Origin: an uncultured Paracoccaceae bacterium
GTDB lineage: Bacteria; Pseudomonadota; Alphaproteobacteria; Rhodobacterales; Rhodobacteraceae
Direction of reading: 5' to 3'
Assembly: GCA_947493255.1 (NCBI GenBank)
Contig: CANLQK010000001.1
Coordinates: forward strand, 1-64,000
Length of the DNA: 64,000 nt
Numbering within the stretch: position 1 is the stretch's first letter; the number at the start of each line of letters is the position of its first letter. Of the stretch, positions 25,709-34,956 are shown piece by piece. The notes under the pieces were generated by a model. It worked only from the letters and a program-made list of their open reading frames with translations, was not told the DNA's origin and did no database searches. The position numbers and the translations under genes were made by a program.

Positions 25709-27082
25709 ATGTCTGAAGCCATCGAAACAGTTGAAGAAGATGAAGGTTTGCCACGCAACCTTGTAGCAGCTGTTGTCGAGGCTGTGACGTCGCATAACAC
25801 TGTGCAGCTAGACGCGTTGCTGACCCCGCTGCACCCTGCCGACATAGCCGACCTTTTAGAACAGATTGACCAGCGCGACAGGACAATGCTGCTGCGTTTC
25901 TGGGACGGGGGAATGGACGGTGAAATTCTGTCCGAACTCGGCGATGATCTGCGCGAAGAGGTGATCGATACCTTGGGTCCGGTCGAGCTGGCCGAAGCTG
26001 TGCGCGAACTCGAGTCCGATGACGTTGTTGATTTGGTCGAAGACCTTGGCGCGGATCAACAGGAACAAATTCTAGAGGCATTGGACGCAGGCGACCGTGT
26101 TGCTGTCGAAAAAGCGCTGGCCTATCCGGAGGAATCTGCTGGCCGCCTGATGCAAGTCGAAGTCGTGCGCGCGCCATCCCATTGGACGGTTGGCGAAACG
26201 ATTGATTTCCTGCGCGCATCTGATGATTTGCCAGAGCATTTCTATCACGTCGTTTTGGTGGATCCGCGCATGAAACCCGTCGGTTACGTGACTTTGGGGC
26301 GGCTGTTAGGTACGCCGCGCCCGATCCATATGACCGAGCTTGTCGAGCCGTCGTTCCGCACGTTCCGTGTTGATCAAGATGAGGAAGACGTGGCCTATGC
26401 GTTCAACCAATATCACCTGATTTCCGCGCCTGTGGTTGACGAGGACGACCGTTTGGTCGGTGTCATCACAATTGATGATGCGATGATCGTGCTAGACGAA
26501 GAACACGAAGAAGACATCTTGCGATTGGCGGGTGTGGATGGGGAATCGAGCCTGACCGACAAGGTTATTGCGACGACCAAACGCCGGTTCCCTTGGCTTG
26601 CAGTTAACCTTGTCACAGCGATCCTTGCCTCGATGGTGATTTCGATGTTCGAAGACGTCATCGCGGGGCTTGTTGCACTTGCCGTGTTGATGCCGATTGT
26701 GGCGTCTATGGGGGGCAACGCAGGAACACAGTCGTTGACCGTTGCTGTGCGATCAATCGCAACTAAAGACCTTACAGGGGCCAACGTTTGGCGCGTCATA
26801 CGACGTGAAATTTTGGTGGGCCTTGTGAATGGGGCGATCTTTGCGGTCGTGATGGGTATTGTTGGCTATGTGTGGTTTGGTGAACCGATGTTGGGTGTGG
26901 TGATCGCAATCGCGATGGTAATCAACATGGTGGTTGCTGGCCTTGCCGGTACTGCCATTCCTGTCGTTCTTGAACGTTGGGGCATCGACCCTGCCTTGGC
27001 GTCGGGCGCGTTTGTGACGACAGTGACTGATGTTGTGGGGTTCTTTGCCTTTCTGGGCCTTGCTGCGGTGATTTTGCTATGA
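25709..27082 (+). CDS. mgtE: Magnesium transporter MgtE
   Basis: A 457-residue Mg2+ channel. An N-terminal superhelical MgtE_N domain (about 20-130) precedes a tandem CBS pair (about 135-255; LMQVEVV, FRVDQDEEDVAYAF, DRLVGVITIDD) and a five-helix membrane domain (about 285-457). The pore sequence region contains PIVASMGGNAGTQSL. The acidic N and CBS domains sense cytoplasmic Mg2+. It overlaps the next gene as ATGA. Confidence 0.95.
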   Translation: MSEAIETVEEDEGLPRNLVAAVVEAVTSHNTVQLDALLTPLHPADIADLLEQIDQRDRTMLLRFWDGGMDGEILSELGDDLREEVIDTLGPVELAEAVRELESDDVVDLVEDLGADQQEQILEALDAGDRVAVEKALAYPEESAGRLMQVEVVRAPSHWTVGETIDFLRASDDLPEHFYHVVLVDPRMKPVGYVTLGRLLGTPRPIHMTELVEPSFRTFRVDQDEEDVAYAFNQYHLISAPVVDEDDRLVGVITIDDAMIVLDEEHEEDILRLAGVDGESSLTDKVIATTKRRFPWLAVNLVTAILASMVISMFEDVIAGLVALAVLMPIVASMGGNAGTQSLTVAVRSIATKDLTGANVWRVIRREILVGLVNGAIFAVVMGIVGYVWFGEPMLGVVIAIAMVINMVVAGLAGTAIPVVLERWGIDPALASGAFVTTVTDVVGFFAFLGLAAVILL

Positions 27083-27633
27083 CCTTGCAGGACCGCAAGG
27101 ATGCTGCACGAAAGGCTGGATTTGCCGCCCGCAAGGTGGCGCATGATTTAGGGCAGGGGCATGCGGGCCATCTGTCTTCGGTGTTGGCTGGGTATCGCGG
27201 TGTGCCGTTGGCGGGTTATGCACAGATGCGCACCGAAATTGACCCGACTGCAGCCATGGAAGAGGCATCGGCGCATGGCACAGTTTGCCTGCCGGTGATC
27301 GAGGCTGCTGCCCAACCTTTGAAATTCCGCGCTTGGACGCCGGGGTGCGACATGGTGCCGGGCGCGTTTGGTGCCGAAATACCTGCGCAGGGCGAATGGA
27401 TTGTTCCAGAAATCGTCATCGTGCCCTTGGTCGCCTTTTCACGTGGTGGTGGGCGGTTAGGCTATGGCGGAGGTTTTTATGACCGGACGTTGGAAATGTT
27501 GCGTGCAGAAAAACCGACGCTTGCGATCGGGTTCGCGTATGAAGCGCAGGAATTGCCTGACCTGCCACTCGAAGAAACCGACCAACCGCTTGATCTGATT
27601 GTAACGGAAACGGGCGTAATTGAGCCGCGCTAA
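27079..27633 (+). CDS. 5-formyltetrahydrofolate cyclo-ligase
   Basis: A 184-residue ATP-dependent enzyme that converts 5-formyl-THF to 5,10-methenyl-THF. It shows the GYAQMRTEIDP, VIVPLVAFSRGGGRLGYGGGFYDRTLE (glycine-rich ATP-binding) and IGFAYEAQEL motifs. No standard 6S RNA context is seen. Translation is coupled to mgtE by an ATGA overlap. Confidence 0.93.
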   Translation: MTLQDRKDAARKAGFAARKVAHDLGQGHAGHLSSVLAGYRGVPLAGYAQMRTEIDPTAAMEEASAHGTVCLPVIEAAAQPLKFRAWTPGCDMVPGAFGAEIPAQGEWIVPEIVIVPLVAFSRGGGRLGYGGGFYDRTLEMLRAEKPTLAIGFAYEAQELPDLPLEETDQPLDLIVTETGVIEPR

Positions 27634-27743
27634 CCGAACTTACGGCCCAAAGTTACTTTAATGACTGTGGGCTGGCTGCATTTGCGTGGCTTTACTCCAA
27701 ATCCCCTCTTGCCCATTTGGTACGCAATTGGTCTACCGAGACC

Positions 27744-28559
27744 ATGAAATTACTCTTTCTTGGCGACGTCATGGGCCGCGCTGGCCGCACTGCAATCACC
27801 GAACGGCTTCCAAAGCTGCGCGAGGACTGGAAGCTCGACTTTGTTGTGGTGAACGGTGAAAACGCGTCAAATGGGATGGGGCTGACTGGCGCCCATGCAC
27901 GTTTGTTGTTGGATGCTGGGGCCGATGTGCTGACCCTTGGTGATCATGCGTTTGACCAAAAGGACATGATGCAGTTTTGCGAAAGCGAGCCGCGCATCAT
28001 CAGGCCACTGAATTTTTCGAAAGCGGCACCCGGAAAAGGTGCGCGCGTGTTCGAGGCGACACGTGGGCGCAAAGTTCTTGTGGCACAGGTCTTGGGGCAG
28101 GTGTTTATGAAGCGCGCCTTTGACGATCCGTTTTCTGCGGTTGATGCGGTGATGCGCGCCCACCCTATGGGCGGTGCGGTGAACGCCAGCCTGATCGACA
28201 TTCATTGTGAAGCCACGTCTGAAAAAATGGCGATGGGCCATTATTGCGATGGGCGTGCCAGCATTGTGGTGGGGACGCATACGCACGTGCCTACGTCTGA
28301 TACCATGATTTTGCCGGGCGGAACGGCCTTCCAATCGGATGCCGGGATGTGCGGGGACTACAATTCGGTTATCGGAATGAACAAGGAAGAACCCTTGCGC
28401 CGCTTTATCACCGGTATGCCAAAGGCACGGTTCGAACCCGCAAAAGGCGAGGCAACGTTGAGCGGGATCTACGTTGAAACCGATGACCGGACGGGAAAAG
28501 CGACACGAGTCGAAGCCGTTCGCCAAGGTGGTCGGTTAAGCCAACAAGGCCCACAATGA
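27744..28559 (+). CDS. YmdB-type metallophosphoesterase (TIGR00282 family)
   Basis: A 271-residue dinuclear metal phosphodiesterase. Metal-binding residues lie in LGDVMGRAGR, NGENASNGMG, TLGDHAFDQKD, DIHCEATSEK and GTHTHVPTSD. Bacillus YmdB hydrolyses cyclic nucleotides and affects RNA decay and biofilms; whether this orthologue does the same is inference. ATG at 27744 gives the canonical MKLLFLGDV start; a TTG lies in frame at 27717. Confidence 0.9.
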   Translation: MKLLFLGDVMGRAGRTAITERLPKLREDWKLDFVVVNGENASNGMGLTGAHARLLLDAGADVLTLGDHAFDQKDMMQFCESEPRIIRPLNFSKAAPGKGARVFEATRGRKVLVAQVLGQVFMKRAFDDPFSAVDAVMRAHPMGGAVNASLIDIHCEATSEKMAMGHYCDGRASIVVGTHTHVPTSDTMILPGGTAFQSDAGMCGDYNSVIGMNKEEPLRRFITGMPKARFEPAKGEATLSGIYVETDDRTGKATRVEAVRQGGRLSQQGPQ

Positions 28560-29461
28560 CAAAGTCACTTGTCCTGCCATGGGTCGCACTGCTGACCTTT
28601 GGGGCAGGATGGGGTGCAATGCAGCCCGCAAACAAGATTGTCGTTGAAGGGGGATTTGAACCTTTCGGCATCATGGTTTGGCAAGGCGTTATTACATTGG
28701 TTTTGGCCGGTGCATTTGCATGGCGTTTGGGTGTGCCCAAAGGACGTGAGCAATGGGCTGTTTGCGCACAGATCGCCATTTTGGGAACATTGATTCCCCA
28801 TTTTGCGTCGTTCACGGCTGTAACGCACCTCCCTGCTGGTTTGATGGCGATCATATTGTCCACAATTCCAATATTTGCGTTGGGAATTGGCCTGTCCATT
28901 GGGCGGGAAGTCTTGTCATGGCGGCTGGCGCTGGGTCTTTTGCTGGGGCTGGGGGCAATCACACTGATCGCCGCCTCACGGGGTGACATCTGGGGGGGCT
29001 CTATTTGGGCGGTGTTGATCGGGCTTTTGGCCCCGCTGTGCTACGCGACCAATTCGACGTTGCTGGGCACGCGGGGGATGGCGGGATTGCACCCGTTGCA
29101 GGCTTTTGCCGGTGCCGCTGTTATCTTTCTACCAGTGTCGGTTTTAGCAGCTGTTATGACAGGGCAATTGCGCGGGCTTGGTATGGACCTGCCGAGCGTG
29201 GCTTTGGTTGCAACTGCTGTCGGCCACACGCTCATCTACGCGGGCTTTTTATGGCTGGTCACACAGGCGGGGGCCGTTTTTGCAAGCCAGACTGCCTATC
29301 TGGTCACGGGGTTCGGGATTGTTTGGTCGATGTTGTTTTTGGGCGAAAGATACGCAGTTGGCGTATGGGTTGCGCTGGGAATGATGTTTATCGGACTCAG
29401 TCTTGTGCGACCCGCAGCCAAGTCGGTTGCACCAACCCGTGTGACAGGCGAAACTAAGTAA
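28556..29461 (+). CDS. EamA-family DMT transporter
   Basis: A 301-residue inner-membrane protein with two EamA repeats and about ten helices. MILSTIPIFALGIGL-like and FASQTAYLVTGFGIVWSMLF segments match the inner ends of the repeats. Substrate is unknown; relatives export amino acids or metabolites. It starts inside the ymdB-type stop (ATGA). Confidence 0.87.
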   Translation: MTKSLVLPWVALLTFGAGWGAMQPANKIVVEGGFEPFGIMVWQGVITLVLAGAFAWRLGVPKGREQWAVCAQIAILGTLIPHFASFTAVTHLPAGLMAIILSTIPIFALGIGLSIGREVLSWRLALGLLLGLGAITLIAASRGDIWGGSIWAVLIGLLAPLCYATNSTLLGTRGMAGLHPLQAFAGAAVIFLPVSVLAAVMTGQLRGLGMDLPSVALVATAVGHTLIYAGFLWLVTQAGAVFASQTAYLVTGFGIVWSMLFLGERYAVGVWVALGMMFIGLSLVRPAAKSVAPTRVTGETK

Positions 29462-29480
29462 AGTCTTATAAGAGGCCGCT

Positions 29481-31262
29481 GTGGTTGAAATTTTTGGAAT
29501 AACTCAAACCGGTCAGGCAATCCTGACGCTGGTCGTTGTCGGGATTATGTTCGTGCTGTTCTTGCGCGAAACCTACCCGACCGAGGTTGTCGCGATGGCG
29601 GGGGTATCCTTGTTATTGGCGTCCGGTGTGCTGCCCTATGACGACGCGTTGCAGGTGTTGTCGAACCCTGCGCCGTGGACGATTGCAGCGATGTTTATCG
29701 TCATGGGGGCCTTGGTGCGTACCGGTTCACTTGAGGCACTGACCAGTTTGGCTGAACGTAATGCAAAAGACCGCCCCATTGCGGCATTATCGGCACTGAT
29801 GGGGTTTGTGGTGTTGTCGTCTGCGATTGTGTCCAACACGCCTGTTGTCGTTGTGATGATTCCAATATTTGTACAGCTTGCGAAAACAATGGGGCTTAGT
29901 GCGTCTAAGTTGCTGATCCCCTTGTCCTATGGCGCGATATTGGGCGGAACGCTGACACTGATCGGGACCTCGACGAACCTGCTTGTCGATGGTGTTGCGC
30001 GGGCCCAAGGGCTAGAACCCTTTACGATTTTCGAAGTGACCCCGCTGGGGATCATCCTTGTGATTTGGGGGATGATCTATCTGGGTGTGATTGCACCAAA
30101 GTTGCTGCCCGACCGTGATAGTATGGCGAACCTTTTGTCGGACCGGTCTAAAATGCGGTTCTTTACAGAAGCGGTCATTCCACCAGACAGCAACATGATT
30201 GGGCGTGAAGTTACGGGCGTTCAACTGTTCAAACGCGAAGGCGTGCGTTTGGTTGATGTGGTTCGTGGGGATCTCTCACTGCGGCGCAACTTGGCGGACG
30301 TTGTTTTACAGGTGGGTGACCGTGTGGTTTTGCGTACGGCGATGACCGAATTGCTGTCCTTGCAAAGCAACAAAGAGCTCCGTCGGGTCGATCAGGTGTC
30401 CGCGGTCGAAACACAAACCGTCGAAACATTGATCACCCCTGGATGTAAAATGGTCGGTCGGACTTTGGGTGCGTTGCGCCTGCGTCGCCGGTTCGGTGTT
30501 TACGTTTTGGCGGTGCACCGTCGCAACCAGAACATCGGACGCCAACTGGATGATTTGGTCGTGCGGGTCGGTGATACGTTGTTGTTAGAAGGCGGCGCTG
30601 AAGATATTCAAAGATTGGCAAGTGAAATGGATTTGGTGGACGTTTCACATCCATCTGCACGTGCTTTCCGACGGTCTCATGCACCGGTCGCGTTGCTGGC
30701 GTTGATTGGGATTGTTACCTTGGCGGCCTTTGGCATTGCGCCGATCTTTTTGCTCAGCATTTTGGCCGTCACGTTGGTTTTGGTGACCCGATGCATTGAT
30801 GCGGAAGAAGCGTTTTCGTTCGTCGACGGTCGTTTGCTTGCGCTTATCTTTTCGATGCTTGCGATTGGGGCCGCGTTGCAGGCGTCAGGTGCTGTTGCGC
30901 TGATTGTTGGCTGGGTTGCACCTGGTTTGGCCATCTTGCCGCCGTTCTTAATTATCTGGGCGATCTATCTGCTGACGTCAGTCCTGACAGAGATGGTGAG
31001 CAACAATGCCGTCGCCGTCGTTGTGACGCCAATTGCAATAGGGTTGGCCGCAGAAATGGGTCTGGACCCGCGCCCCTTGGTTGTGGCCGTGATGGTCGCT
31101 GCATCAGCCAGTTTTGCAACACCCATCGGGTATCAGACCAACACTTTGGTTTACGGTCCAGGGGGGTACAAATTTAGCGACTTCCTAAAGGTTGGTGTGC
31201 CGTTGAACCTAAGCATCGGATTGCTTGCGTCAGCGGTCATTCCCTACCTCTGGCCCCTTTAG
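29481..31262 (+). CDS. SLC13-family permease with two TrkA-C domains
   Basis: A 593-residue anion/cation symporter-like protein. N- and C-terminal membrane halves flank two regulatory RCK/TrkA-C domains (about residues 205-290 and 310-390). The clamp motif IGTSTNLLVDG and SNNAVAVVVTPIA are the two hairpin-loop substrate sites of the DASS/SLC13 family. The natural start is GTG at 29481, 19 bases after the EamA gene. Sulfate and dicarboxylates are candidate substrates. It is convergent with a paralogue. Confidence 0.88.
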   Translation: MVEIFGITQTGQAILTLVVVGIMFVLFLRETYPTEVVAMAGVSLLLASGVLPYDDALQVLSNPAPWTIAAMFIVMGALVRTGSLEALTSLAERNAKDRPIAALSALMGFVVLSSAIVSNTPVVVVMIPIFVQLAKTMGLSASKLLIPLSYGAILGGTLTLIGTSTNLLVDGVARAQGLEPFTIFEVTPLGIILVIWGMIYLGVIAPKLLPDRDSMANLLSDRSKMRFFTEAVIPPDSNMIGREVTGVQLFKREGVRLVDVVRGDLSLRRNLADVVLQVGDRVVLRTAMTELLSLQSNKELRRVDQVSAVETQTVETLITPGCKMVGRTLGALRLRRRFGVYVLAVHRRNQNIGRQLDDLVVRVGDTLLLEGGAEDIQRLASEMDLVDVSHPSARAFRRSHAPVALLALIGIVTLAAFGIAPIFLLSILAVTLVLVTRCIDAEEAFSFVDGRLLALIFSMLAIGAALQASGAVALIVGWVAPGLAILPPFLIIWAIYLLTSVLTEMVSNNAVAVVVTPIAIGLAAEMGLDPRPLVVAVMVAASASFATPIGYQTNTLVYGPGGYKFSDFLKVGVPLNLSIGLLASAVIPYLWPL

Positions 31263-31273
31263 GGCGTCACGAT

Positions 31274-33052
31274 CTATAGCGGCCAGAAGACTAGGATTGC
31301 CGGGATCGAGACGGCGACTACAAGAATTTCTAACGGCAGCCCCATGCGCCAATAGTCACCAAACGAATAGCTGCCTGGGCCCAAGATCAACGTGTTGTTT
31401 TTATGCCCGATCGGGGTGAGGAACGCGCTTGATGCAGCAACAGCAACAGCCATAAGAAACGGGTCAGGTGACACGCCCAAACTGGTTGCCATTTGGATGC
31501 CCACAGGGGCGGCAACGATTGTTGTGGCCGTGTTGTTGAGAACGTCTGACAAGGTCATCGTGACGATCATCAAAACGGTCAGGATCATCCAAGGGGCGAG
31601 CCCTTCTGTCAGGCCAACCAGCGCACCTGCGATGAGTTCTGTCCCGCCGGATGTTTCAAGCGCGGCCCCCAAGGGGATCATCGAACCCAGCAAGACAACC
31701 ACGGGCCATTCGATATGAGTATATAGTTCTGACAGCGGCACAATCTTGGCCAAGACATAGGCGATCACCACAAGGCCCAAAGCAATGGGCAGGTAGATCA
31801 ATCCAAAGCTCGCCAAGGCGACAGCGCCGCCAAACAAACCAATGGCAAGCCAAACCTTTGAGTTGGCCGTAACGGCCACGCCGCGGTCCGCTAGCGGAAG
31901 GCAGCCAAGCCAGTCGGTGACATCATTGGCCGTGTCGTTTGGCACCAAAAGCAACAGTATGTCGCCTGTTTGAATGATCGTTTTGCGGATTTGCGAGGTG
32001 ACGTTTTTGCCTTTTCGCGACAACCCCATCAAGACGGTGCGCTGGCGCCACGCAAGGCCAATCGCCTGTGCTGATTTACCGTTGATGCGCGAGTTTTCGG
32101 TTACCACGACCTCGATCACGGACAGACCTTCGGATGCAGCAGACAGGATTTCTTCGCGCTTAGTATCTGAAAAGTTTAGATTTAGTGCGGCACGAAATTC
32201 GTCCAATGCTTCTGGGGCAGCTTCGATGATGAGCACGTCATGAGCTTGTAAAACGGTGTTCTTGGCGGTTCCGTAGCGGCGGTTGCCGTCACGGATAATC
32301 CCTAGGATTGCGACGTCGTTCTTTTCGGCGTCTTCGTACAGCTCGGCGACCCGTTTTCCGATCAGCTTGCTCTTGGCGGGGACGGTCAGTTCAGCAAGAT
32401 AGTCAGTATAACTGTCCAGATTGCTGGCGCCGCTGGACCCTTCTGGTGTTGGGATTAGGCGCCAACCGATTAGTGCCACAAAGATCAATCCGGCGATTGC
32501 GGTGATGCCGCCGACGGGAGCGAAGTCGAACATCTTGAACGGTTCGCCCAAGGTTTCTTCGCGGATCGAGGCGATGATGATATTGGGCGGTGTGCCAATC
32601 AGCGTCACCATGCCGCCAAGGATGGTCGCAAAGCTAAGCGGCATCAGCGACAAACCTGGCGCACGGCCTGCTTTGCGTGCGGTCTGAATGTCCACGGGCA
32701 TCAATAAAGCGAGGGCTGCGACGTTGTTCATAAAGGCGGACAACACGCCACCAATCGCGCCCATAATGGTGATATGCGCACCAAGGCTGCGGGTTGCATC
32801 GACCAGTGTTCGGGTGATCAAATAGACCGCGCCAGAGCGGACCAAACCAGCCGAAACCACAAGCACGAGGGCCACGATGATCGTCGCCGGGTGCCCAAAG
32901 CCAGAGAAGGCATCTTTGGTCGGGACGACCCCCAATGTGACCCCAATCATAAGGGCGGTGAAGGCGACAATGTCATATCGGAAACGACCCCACAGGAGCA
33001 AAGCAAAGACAGTACCGAAAAGCGAAAACAGGATAATTTGTTCAGTGGTCAT
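31274..33052 (-). CDS. SLC13-family permease with two TrkA-C domains (paralogue)
   Basis: A 592-residue paralogue of the neighbouring permease with the same domain order. IGTPPNIIIASI and LNNTATTIVAAPVGI are the equivalents of the substrate loops, and TrkA-C domains lie at about 205-290 and 300-385 (TKREEILSAASEGLSVIEVV). ATG at 33052 is chosen because the protein then begins MTTEQIILFSLFG; the frame is open to 33244 through unrelated sequence. It ends 11 bases from the convergent paralogue. Confidence 0.88.
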   Translation of the reverse strand: MTTEQIILFSLFGTVFALLLWGRFRYDIVAFTALMIGVTLGVVPTKDAFSGFGHPATIIVALVLVVSAGLVRSGAVYLITRTLVDATRSLGAHITIMGAIGGVLSAFMNNVAALALLMPVDIQTARKAGRAPGLSLMPLSFATILGGMVTLIGTPPNIIIASIREETLGEPFKMFDFAPVGGITAIAGLIFVALIGWRLIPTPEGSSGASNLDSYTDYLAELTVPAKSKLIGKRVAELYEDAEKNDVAILGIIRDGNRRYGTAKNTVLQAHDVLIIEAAPEALDEFRAALNLNFSDTKREEILSAASEGLSVIEVVVTENSRINGKSAQAIGLAWRQRTVLMGLSRKGKNVTSQIRKTIIQTGDILLLLVPNDTANDVTDWLGCLPLADRGVAVTANSKVWLAIGLFGGAVALASFGLIYLPIALGLVVIAYVLAKIVPLSELYTHIEWPVVVLLGSMIPLGAALETSGGTELIAGALVGLTEGLAPWMILTVLMIVTMTLSDVLNNTATTIVAAPVGIQMATSLGVSPDPFLMAVAVAASSAFLTPIGHKNNTLILGPGSYSFGDYWRMGLPLEILVVAVSIPAILVFWPL

Positions 33053-33099
33053 GGCGCTGGTGTAACCGCGAAATGGACGTTTTGGAAGGATATGGTTCC

Positions 33100-33133
33100 G
33101 GTATTGCTCTGGTATGGGTCTGGTATTGCTCTG
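33100..33133. repeat. Short direct repeat between SLC13 permease and yebC
   Basis: GGTATTGCTCTG occurs at 33100-33111 and 33122-33133, 22 bases apart, in the divergent intergenic region. A slippage product or a paired protein-binding site are both possible. Confidence 0.5.
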
Positions 33134-33215
33134 AAACTGGGTCAGGCATTGCAGCCGAGCGGCTGTCTGGCCTATAGAGGGCGCCAACCACGATATGTAA
33201 TTTGGGGAGGCACCC

Positions 33216-33971
33216 ATGGCGGGCCATTCAAAATGGGCAAACATTCAGCACCGTAAAGGCCGTCAGGATAAGATCCGCGGTAAGCTGTTTTCCAAACTGT
33301 CTAAAGAGATCACGATTGCAGCGAAGATGGGCGATCCTGATCCGGACAAAAACCCACGTCTGCGTTTGGCTGTGAAAGAGGCCAAGGGCCAATCAATGCC
33401 AAAGGACAACATCGAACGCGCAATTAAGAAGGCCGTTGGTGGTGAGGGCGAAGATTATGATGAAATCCGCTATGAAGGCTATGCCTCTGGCGGGGTTGCG
33501 GTGATCGTTGAAACGATGACCGACAACAAGAACCGCACGGCATCGACTGTGCGTTCCACGTTCACGAAAGCGGGCGGGAACCTTGGTGAGACCGGTTCTG
33601 TTGGGTTCATGTTCGACCGCAAGGGCCAGATCCTTTATCAAGCCGACGCTGGCGATGCGGATACAGTGATGATGGCCGCGATTGAAGCGGGTGCCGAGGA
33701 TTGTGAAAGTTCTGAGGATGGTCACGTGATCATTTGCGGCGACACTGACCTGCACGAAGTGTCCAACGCGCTGGAAGCTGAATTGGGCGAAAGCGAAAGC
33801 GCCAAACTGATCTGGAAGCCAAACATTTCATCCGAGGTTGATCTGGAAGGTTTGACCAAGGTTATGAAGTTGGTTGAAGCGTTGGAAGATGATGATGACG
33901 TTCAGACAGTGACGACAAACATCGACGCATCCGACGACGTCATGCAGGCCTTTGCCGAATTGGAAGACTAA
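33216..33971 (+). CDS. yebC: YebC/PmpR-family protein
   Basis: A 251-residue protein of the YebC/TACO1 family. The conserved start ([18 protein letters not shown]), [12 protein letters not shown] and [14 protein letters not shown] motifs are present. The family is annotated as transcriptional regulator, and recent work on relatives also links it to translation of polyproline. GGGGAGGCACCC provides the ribosome site. A terminator 36 bases after the stop overlaps the end of argP. Confidence 0.95.
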   Translation: MAGHSKWANIQHRKGRQDKIRGKLFSKLSKEITIAAKMGDPDPDKNPRLRLAVKEAKGQSMPKDNIERAIKKAVGGEGEDYDEIRYEGYASGGVAVIVETMTDNKNRTASTVRSTFTKAGGNLGETGSVGFMFDRKGQILYQADAGDADTVMMAAIEAGAEDCESSEDGHVIICGDTDLHEVSNALEAELGESESAKLIWKPNISSEVDLEGLTKVMKLVEALEDDDDVQTVTTNIDASDDVMQAFAELED

Positions 33972-33999
33972 GGCTGGCGCTGCCTATGGCAGGGACCAC

Positions 34000-34875
34000 C
34001 TAAACGAGGGCCGCTTTTGCGGCCCTTTTTAATGCGCGGGTCAAAGGGGTAAGCGCGTCTTTGGACAGACGGGCGGTTTGCCAATAGAGCGGCAACATAA
34101 GGGGTTCATCATCAAGCGGGACGAGAGTGCCGTCTTGGAAATGTCGTTCGAATAAAACGGTGGGGTTGAGGCCCCAGCCCATACCTAGCCGCACTGCATG
34201 GGTGATGTCGGCGGTTGTTGGCAGGAAATGCATCGACAGCCTTGGATTGGGGCCACACAGACGGCTGGCCCATGCGTGTTGCAGTCTGTCTTTGCGGTTA
34301 AAAATCAGGGCGGGGGCCTGTTTTACGGCCTCGGCGGTTACGCCATCGGGGAAATGCTCGGCGATGAAGGCAGGTGCTGCGACCGCCGTATAAGACAAGG
34401 CACCCAGCGGTGTCACATCGCAGCCGCGCACCGGAGCAGAACGCGCGGTGATGGCACCGGCAACAGCGCCTTCACGCAGCCAGCGGTCCGAGTGGTCTTG
34501 GTCATCGATTTCGAAATCAAACAACACGTCCTTGATTTCAGCGAAGGCGGGGAGGGCCCACGCCGCGATGCTGTCGGCGTTTATCGCGATGCGCAGGGTC
34601 GGGCGGGTTTGTGTCGGGCCTAGCACATCGGACAGTCCGTTTTCCAAAAGACGGACTTCGTTGAAATGTCGGGCCAACCGATCGCCGGTGGACGTAAGTG
34701 TTGCAGGGGTCGTGCGCAAAACGAGCACGGTGCCGAGCCTGTCTTCTAACCCGCTGATCCGTTGCGAGATTGCGCCGGTGGTCACCCCCACGGCACGGGC
34801 GGCCAGATCGAAGGATCCGGTTTGTGCAATGTGGTGCAGGGCTTCGACGGCAGGATAATCGGATGTCTTTAGCAT
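34000..34875 (-). CDS. argP: LysR-family regulator ArgP
   Basis: A 291-residue LysR protein of the ArgP/IciA branch, which in other bacteria activates the arginine exporter gene argO and responds to arginine and lysine. The winged HTH lies at about residues 5-60 (VEALHHIAQTGSFDLAARAV, TTGAISQRISGLEDRLG). Effector-domain landmarks are INADSIAAWALPA and DITHAVRLGMGWGLNP. ATG at 34875 removes a long unrelated extension. It is divergent from argO 81 bases away, the classic arrangement. Confidence 0.92.
   Translation of the reverse strand: MLKTSDYPAVEALHHIAQTGSFDLAARAVGVTTGAISQRISGLEDRLGTVLVLRTTPATLTSTGDRLARHFNEVRLLENGLSDVLGPTQTRPTLRIAINADSIAAWALPAFAEIKDVLFDFEIDDQDHSDRWLREGAVAGAITARSAPVRGCDVTPLGALSYTAVAAPAFIAEHFPDGVTAEAVKQAPALIFNRKDRLQHAWASRLCGPNPRLSMHFLPTTADITHAVRLGMGWGLNPTVLFERHFQDGTLVPLDDEPLMLPLYWQTARLSKDALTPLTRALKRAAKAALV
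34007..34030 (+). terminator. Terminator of yebC, embedded in the argP coding end
   Basis: AGGGCCGC (34007-34014), loop TTTT, GCGGCCCT (34019-34026) and four further Ts form a textbook terminator. The same bases read on the minus strand encode the last residues of ArgP (RAAKAALV). Confidence 0.9.
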
Positions 34876-34956
34876 AGCTAAACAGATAGCAGAAAGATTA
34901 GTTGGATTGAAGTTTCTTGTCACGGTATGCCCCTCGCAAGAAAAGGAGCAGACCAG

